Assembly (NCBI GenBank): GCA_016219425.1 | Contig: JACRNB010000008.1 | Span: forward strand, 1-39,247 | Direction of reading: 5' to 3' | Origin: Betaproteobacteria bacterium | Lineage (GTDB): Bacteria > Pseudomonadota > Gammaproteobacteria > Burkholderiales > Thiobacillaceae | DNA length: 39,247 bases | Part shown: positions 36,032-39,247 of the stretch, in pieces | Numbering within the stretch: position 1 is the stretch's first letter | Layout of the letters: each line of letters opens with the position of its first letter | Translations under genes and position numbers: made by a program | Notes under the pieces: generated by a model | The model's input: only the letters and a program-made list of their open reading frames with translations | What the model was told of the DNA's origin: nothing | Database searches by the model: none

Positions 36032-37009
36032 ATGACCTCCACCGCCACCCTTCGCCTTACCCTGATCGCGCCTATCTACAACGAGCGCGAGAACCTGCCC
36101 GAACTGGTGAACCGGGTGGAGGCCGCCATGGCCCCCCTGGCGGCGGGCAGTTGGGAGTTCATCTGCGTGGACGACGGCTCGCGCGACGGTTCCGACGACC
36201 TGCTGGCCGAACTGGCGCAGACCCGCCCCTGGCTCCGTCCCCAGTTCCTGCGCCGCAACTACGGCCAGTCCACCGCCATGCAGGCCGGCTTCGACGCCGC
36301 GCGCGGCGAGGTGCTGGCGACCCTGGACGGCGACCTGCAAAACGACCCCGCCGACGTACCCGGCCTGCTCGAACTTCTGGACCGGAACCCCAAGATCGAC
36401 ATCATCTCCGGCTGGCGCAAGAACCGGCAGGACAAGGCCTTCTCGCGCAAGCTGCCCTCCATGATCGCCAACCGGCTGATCTCCTGGGCCACCGGCGTGG
36501 CGCTGCATGACTACGGCTGCTCCCTCAAGCTGTACCGGCGCGAAGCCATCCGCCACGTCAAGCTGTATGGCGAACTGCACCGCTTCATCCCCGCCCTGGC
36601 CAAGGAATACGGCGCACGCGTGATGGAAGCGGAGGTGAACCACTACGCGCGCACCCGCGGCGTCTCCAAGTACGGCATCGACCGCACCATCCGCGTCCTG
36701 CTGGACCTGATGTGGGTGAAGTTCCTGCTGCGTTTTCTGCACCGCCCCATGCACGCCTTCGGCGGCATCGGCATCGCCATGCTGCTACCGGGACTGGCCA
36801 TCCTGTTCTGGCTCGCCTTCGTCAAGCTGGGCCTGGGCGAGGCCATCGGCGGTCGGCCCCTGCTCATGCTGGGGGTGATGCTCTCGCTCATGGGCACGCA
36901 GTTCCTTGGCTTGGGCATTCTGGGCGAGATGCTCACCCGCATCTGGCACGAGCCGGGCGGCAAGCACCAGTATTTGCTGCGCGCCACCCCCGACGCGCAG
37001 GACGACTGA
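36032..37009 (+). CDS. Family 2 glycosyltransferase (GtrB/polyprenol-phosphate type)
   Basis: A 325-residue membrane glycosyltransferase. The GT-A domain (about 8-230) has LIAPIYNERENLPEL, FICVDDGSRDGSDD, the metal-binding LDGDLQNDP (DxD at 99-101) and YGCSLKLYRR. Two transmembrane segments follow (about 243-265 and 275-300). This layout matches GtrB, ArnC and dolichyl-phosphate mannose synthase-like enzymes that load a sugar onto undecaprenyl phosphate; the sugar cannot be read from sequence. It starts at 36032 by homology. It converges on the sigma54 regulator with 6 bp between the stops. Confidence 0.92.
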   Translation: MTSTATLRLTLIAPIYNERENLPELVNRVEAAMAPLAAGSWEFICVDDGSRDGSDDLLAELAQTRPWLRPQFLRRNYGQSTAMQAGFDAARGEVLATLDGDLQNDPADVPGLLELLDRNPKIDIISGWRKNRQDKAFSRKLPSMIANRLISWATGVALHDYGCSLKLYRREAIRHVKLYGELHRFIPALAKEYGARVMEAEVNHYARTRGVSKYGIDRTIRVLLDLMWVKFLLRFLHRPMHAFGGIGIAMLLPGLAILFWLAFVKLGLGEAIGGRPLLMLGVMLSLMGTQFLGLGILGEMLTRIWHEPGGKHQYLLRATPDAQDD

Positions 37010-37015
37010 CCTCCC

Positions 37016-38323
37016 CTATTTCAGTCCCAGGCGTCCCAGCTTGCGGTAGAGGGTGCGCTCGCTGACGCCCAACAGGTCCGCCACGGTGCGGCGATGTCCC
37101 TGGTGCAGCGCCAACAAGTCCCGGATGTGTTCCCGCTCCATGCCTTTCAGGCCGGGGTCCGCCTGCACGACCCGTTCCACGGGCGCCTGGGCCGGCGACG
37201 GTTGAAACACGATGGCATCGGCCCCGATCACCCCGGAGCGGCTCAACAGCATCGCCCGTTGCAGGACATTGCGCAGCTCCCGCACATTGCCCGGAAACGG
37301 GTATCCCTTCAGCCGCTGGGCCGCGGCCTTGTCGAGCCGGCAAGGAGGACGATCCGGCCCTCCCAGGCGCGCGAGCAGGACTTCCGCCAGGGCCTGGATG
37401 TCTTCGCTGCGCTCCCGTAGCGGCGGCAACGCCACGTCGATGCCCGCGATGCGGTAGTAGAGATCCTCGCGGAACAGTCCCCGGTCCACCCAATCCAGCA
37501 GGTTGCGGTTGCTGGCGGAGACCAGTCTCACATCCGCGCGCAAGGTGGCCGTGCCGCCCACGCGGCGAAACTCGCCGGTCTCCAGCACGCGCAGCAGCTT
37601 GGCCTGGCGCGCCGGCGGAATCTCGGAGATCTCGTCCAGAAACAGGGTGCCGCCGTCCGCCAGCTCGTACAGCCCCTTCTTCTGCGCCGTGCTGCCGGTG
37701 AACGCGCCCCGCTCATGCCCGAACAGTTCGTCCGCGAACATGGCCTCCGGCACGGCGGCGCAGTTGATGGCGATAAAGGGACGCCCGGCCCGCCCGGAGC
37801 GCTCGTGCAGGAACCGCGCCGCCAGTTCCTTGCCCACGCCGCTTTCGCCCACCAGCAGGACGGAGGCCTCCGATTCCGCCGCCCGCGCCAGGTGGTCGAT
37901 GCAGGCGAGGAAGGCGGGAGAGTGGCCCACCATGCGCATCTCTTCGCACCCCAGGGGCAGGTCGGCCTCCAGCGGAAACACCATCTCGCCCAGGTAAAGC
38001 TGGCCCTCCGCCCCGCGTAGCGCCATGCCCTTGATGCGGGAACGGCAGGCATGGCCGGCGTTGTCGTAATGCGTGTGCAGCACCTCGCTGGATTCGCCGC
38101 CGGCAAACAGGGCGAGGTGCGGACACAGCTCGCCGTTTTCGTGGCAGGGCCGGGGGGAATGGTGCGAAATCTCGTGGCAGCGGCGGTGCAGGATGTCCTC
38201 CCGCGCCAGGCCGTACTGGCGGCAATAGGCCTGGTTGGCGGCGACGATGTGGTAGTCGCCGTCAATCGCCACGAAGGGGTGGTCATGGGTTTCGATCAGG
38301 CTGTGCAGGTCAACGGCGAGCAT
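37016..38323 (-). CDS. Sigma54-dependent activator with cysteine-rich PAS sensor
   Basis: A 435-residue PAS-AAA+-Fis regulator. The N-terminal PAS domain (about 5-125) carries a cluster of Cys and His: C34, C49-H50, H54-H55, C60-H61, C67, H69, C93. The CHEISHHSPRPCHENGELCP pattern suggests a metal, haem or thiol-based sensor. The AAA+ domain is complete: GESGVGKE (159-166), GAFTGA (206-211), GGTLFLDEIS (224-233), RVGG and the R-finger LREDLYYRI-type segment (FREDLYYRIA). The Fis HTH is at 410-432. It is transcribed away from the sqr unit. The intergenic region holds three identical palindromes and a sigma54 promoter, so this protein most likely activates sqr, plausibly in response to sulfide or polysulfide. 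Confidence 0.93.
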   Translation of the reverse strand: MLAVDLHSLIETHDHPFVAIDGDYHIVAANQAYCRQYGLAREDILHRRCHEISHHSPRPCHENGELCPHLALFAGGESSEVLHTHYDNAGHACRSRIKGMALRGAEGQLYLGEMVFPLEADLPLGCEEMRMVGHSPAFLACIDHLARAAESEASVLLVGESGVGKELAARFLHERSGRAGRPFIAINCAAVPEAMFADELFGHERGAFTGSTAQKKGLYELADGGTLFLDEISEIPPARQAKLLRVLETGEFRRVGGTATLRADVRLVSASNRNLLDWVDRGLFREDLYYRIAGIDVALPPLRERSEDIQALAEVLLARLGGPDRPPCRLDKAAAQRLKGYPFPGNVRELRNVLQRAMLLSRSGVIGADAIVFQPSPAQAPVERVVQADPGLKGMEREHIRDLLALHQGHRRTVADLLGVSERTLYRKLGRLGLK

Positions 38324-38339
38324 GGGGTTTCCCGTGGAA

Positions 38340-38384
38340 TGTCATGACAGAGGATAGCCGTGTCATGACAGGCCTGTCATGACA
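38340..38384. promoter_or_regulatory. Three identical TGTCATGACA enhancer sites
   Basis: Perfect 10-bp palindromes TGTCATGACA lie at 38340-38349, 38361-38370 and 38375-38384 (offsets 21 and 14 bp). They are about 85-130 bp upstream of the predicted start of the sqr transcript and 17 bp upstream of the regulator gene. Three dyads in front of a sigma54 promoter recall the NorR arrangement at norV, where three GT-N7-AC sites assemble the hexamer. Confidence 0.88.
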
Positions 38385-38441
38385 GAAGGAGAGGATCGCG
38401 CCTTCTGGCCGCAAAACCCGAGAAAGCGCGTCGGGAATCAC

Positions 38442-38458
38442 CTGGCACAGCGCTTGCG
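38442..38458 (+). promoter_or_regulatory. Sigma54 (-24/-12) promoter of the sqr unit
   Basis: CTGGCAC (GG at 38444-38445) and TTGC (GC at 38456-38457) have the exact GG-N10-GC spacing of the consensus TGGCACG-N4-TTGCW. Transcription would begin near 38469, just before the 67-residue gene. Confidence 0.9.
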
Positions 38459-38496
38459 ATGGGTTGCCCCCCTTTAACCGTTTCAAGGATGGAGAC

Positions 38497-38700
38497 ATGA
38501 CTGAGAAGAAAAACTGGCATCTGCAACCCGGCGTGAGCATGAGCCCGGAGGCGGCGAACGAGGTGGCGAAGATCGCCTGCGCGCTGAAGAGCCTTTCCGC
38601 CTACACCACGTTTGCGATGGAGCGCGAAGACTGTCCCGAAGAGCTGCAAAAACTCGTCGAAGAAGGCCTGGACGCCATGACCCGCGTCTTCGTCTGGTAA
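38497..38700 (+). CDS. Small protein, 67 residues, first gene of the sqr unit
   Basis: A soluble, largely helical protein starting MTEKKNWHLQPGVSMSPEAA, with NEVAKIACALKSLSAYTTFAMEREDCPEELQKLVEEGLDAMTRVFVW. Two cysteines (C33 and C52) are present; there is no signal peptide or membrane segment. An AAGGATGGAG ribosome site precedes the ATG. It is the first gene after the sigma54 promoter and lies 44 bp before sqr, so it is presumably co-transcribed with it. I do not recognise the family. Possible roles (sulfane-sulfur binding, partner of SQR or of the regulator) are guesses. Confidence 0.8.
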   Translation: MTEKKNWHLQPGVSMSPEAANEVAKIACALKSLSAYTTFAMEREDCPEELQKLVEEGLDAMTRVFVW

Positions 38701-38744
38701 TCCCCCAACCAACATTCAACAACCAACGCAACGGAGCACACCCA

Positions 38745-39247
38745 ATGGCAAATATCGTGATTCTCGGCGCCGGCATCGGCGGCATGTCCATGGCCTACGA
38801 AATGCGCGAGCAGGCGCGCAAGGAAGACAAGGTCACCGTGGTTTCCAACCACCCCTATTTCCAGTTCACCCCGTCCAACCCCTGGGTGGCGGTCAACTGG
38901 CGCACGCGCGACGACATCACCGTGGACGTGGGGCCTCTGCTGGAAAAGAAGAACATCGACTTCATCGCCTGCGGCGCCAAGCGCGTACACCCCGAGGTCC
39001 AGGAACTGGAACTGGAGGACGGACGCCGGCTGGGGTACGACTTCCTCATCATCGCCACCGGCCCCAAGCTGGCCTTCGACGAAGTGGAAGGCCTGGGGCC
39101 CAAGGGCCATACCCATTCGGTCTGCCATGTGGATCACGCCGTGGAAGCGGGCAAGGCCTGGGACGAATTCATCAAGGATCCCGGCCCGGTAGTGGTGGGC
39201 GCGGCGCAGGGCGCGTCCTGCTACGGCCCGGCCTATGAGTTCGCCTT
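38745..39247 (+). CDS. sqr: Sulfide:quinone oxidoreductase, N-terminal part (runs off right edge)
   Basis: The first 167 residues of a flavoprotein disulfide reductase family SQR. The FAD motif is GAGIGGMSMAYEM (8-20), followed by HPYFQFTPSNPWVAV and ATGPKLAF. Two cysteines, C127 (SVCHVDHA) and C159 (GASCYGPAYE), match C128 and C160 of the Acidithiobacillus ferrooxidans enzyme; the third redox Cys lies beyond the window. SQR oxidises sulfide to sulfane sulfur at the membrane and passes electrons to quinone, feeding respiration and, here, autotrophic growth. A GGAG ribosome site lies 8 bp before the ATG. It is the second gene after the sigma54 promoter. Confidence 0.94.
   Translation, partial: MANIVILGAGIGGMSMAYEMREQARKEDKVTVVSNHPYFQFTPSNPWVAVNWRTRDDITVDVGPLLEKKNIDFIACGAKRVHPEVQELELEDGRRLGYDFLIIATGPKLAFDEVEGLGPKGHTHSVCHVDHAVEAGKAWDEFIKDPGPVVVGAAQGASCYGPAYEFA

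Overview
The window is GC-rich chromosomal DNA from a Gram-negative proteobacterium, most likely a betaproteobacterial sulfur-oxidising chemolithoautotroph of the Thiobacillus kind. Supporting signs are phosphoribulokinase (Calvin cycle), a sulfide:quinone oxidoreductase of the Acidithiobacillus type at the right edge, the tRNA-Tyr/Gly/Thr-tuf operon order, LptE/LptM outer-membrane lipoproteins, NtrY/NtrX, OxyR, and a B12-dependent class II ribonucleotide reductase. The species call is inference from gene content only.

Layout: 1-564 holds the start of tuf and three tRNAs with a strong promoter, all on the minus strand. 626-3164 has queD and a REC-PAS-GGDEF-EAL regulator. 3228-4195 is phosphoribulokinase, divergent from the leuS-lptE-holA-proA cluster (4243-9838). 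9879-14704 is more accessory: a secreted DUF1566 protein with a probable frameshift, lipA, a DUF433/DUF5615 pair, xth, a block of GC-rich palindromic repeats and a ParE/RelE-type toxin-antitoxin pair. nrdJ (14885-17758) follows two candidate NrdR boxes. A repetitive histone H1-like gene, lysA-lptM, divergent cyaY and a Crp/Fnr regulator come next. 21315-30321 is a long minus-strand cluster (diguanylate cyclase, rsmB, DUF4390, ntrY, ntrX, trkA, trkH) whose members abut or overlap. Then come rnpB, purC, dgt, a 44-residue membrane peptide, oxyR, a DUF302 protein, ilvE and a family 2 glycosyltransferase. The right end (37016-39247) is a compact sulfide-oxidation module: a sigma54 activator with a cysteine-rich PAS domain, three identical palindromes, a canonical -24/-12 promoter, a 67-residue protein and sqr.

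The two most interesting features are these. First, short palindromic elements sit in frame inside essential genes. leuS carries three different ones, and one 79-bp type recurs inside xth at 91% identity, in the same reading frame and open in all six frames. Second, the sigma54/triple-palindrome/sqr module looks like a self-contained inducible sulfide-oxidation switch. Further oddities are an NtrX with a ruined ATPase site, a QueD lacking one zinc histidine, an EAL domain with altered ligand residues, and a lost stop codon explainable by a single base in a G6 tract.
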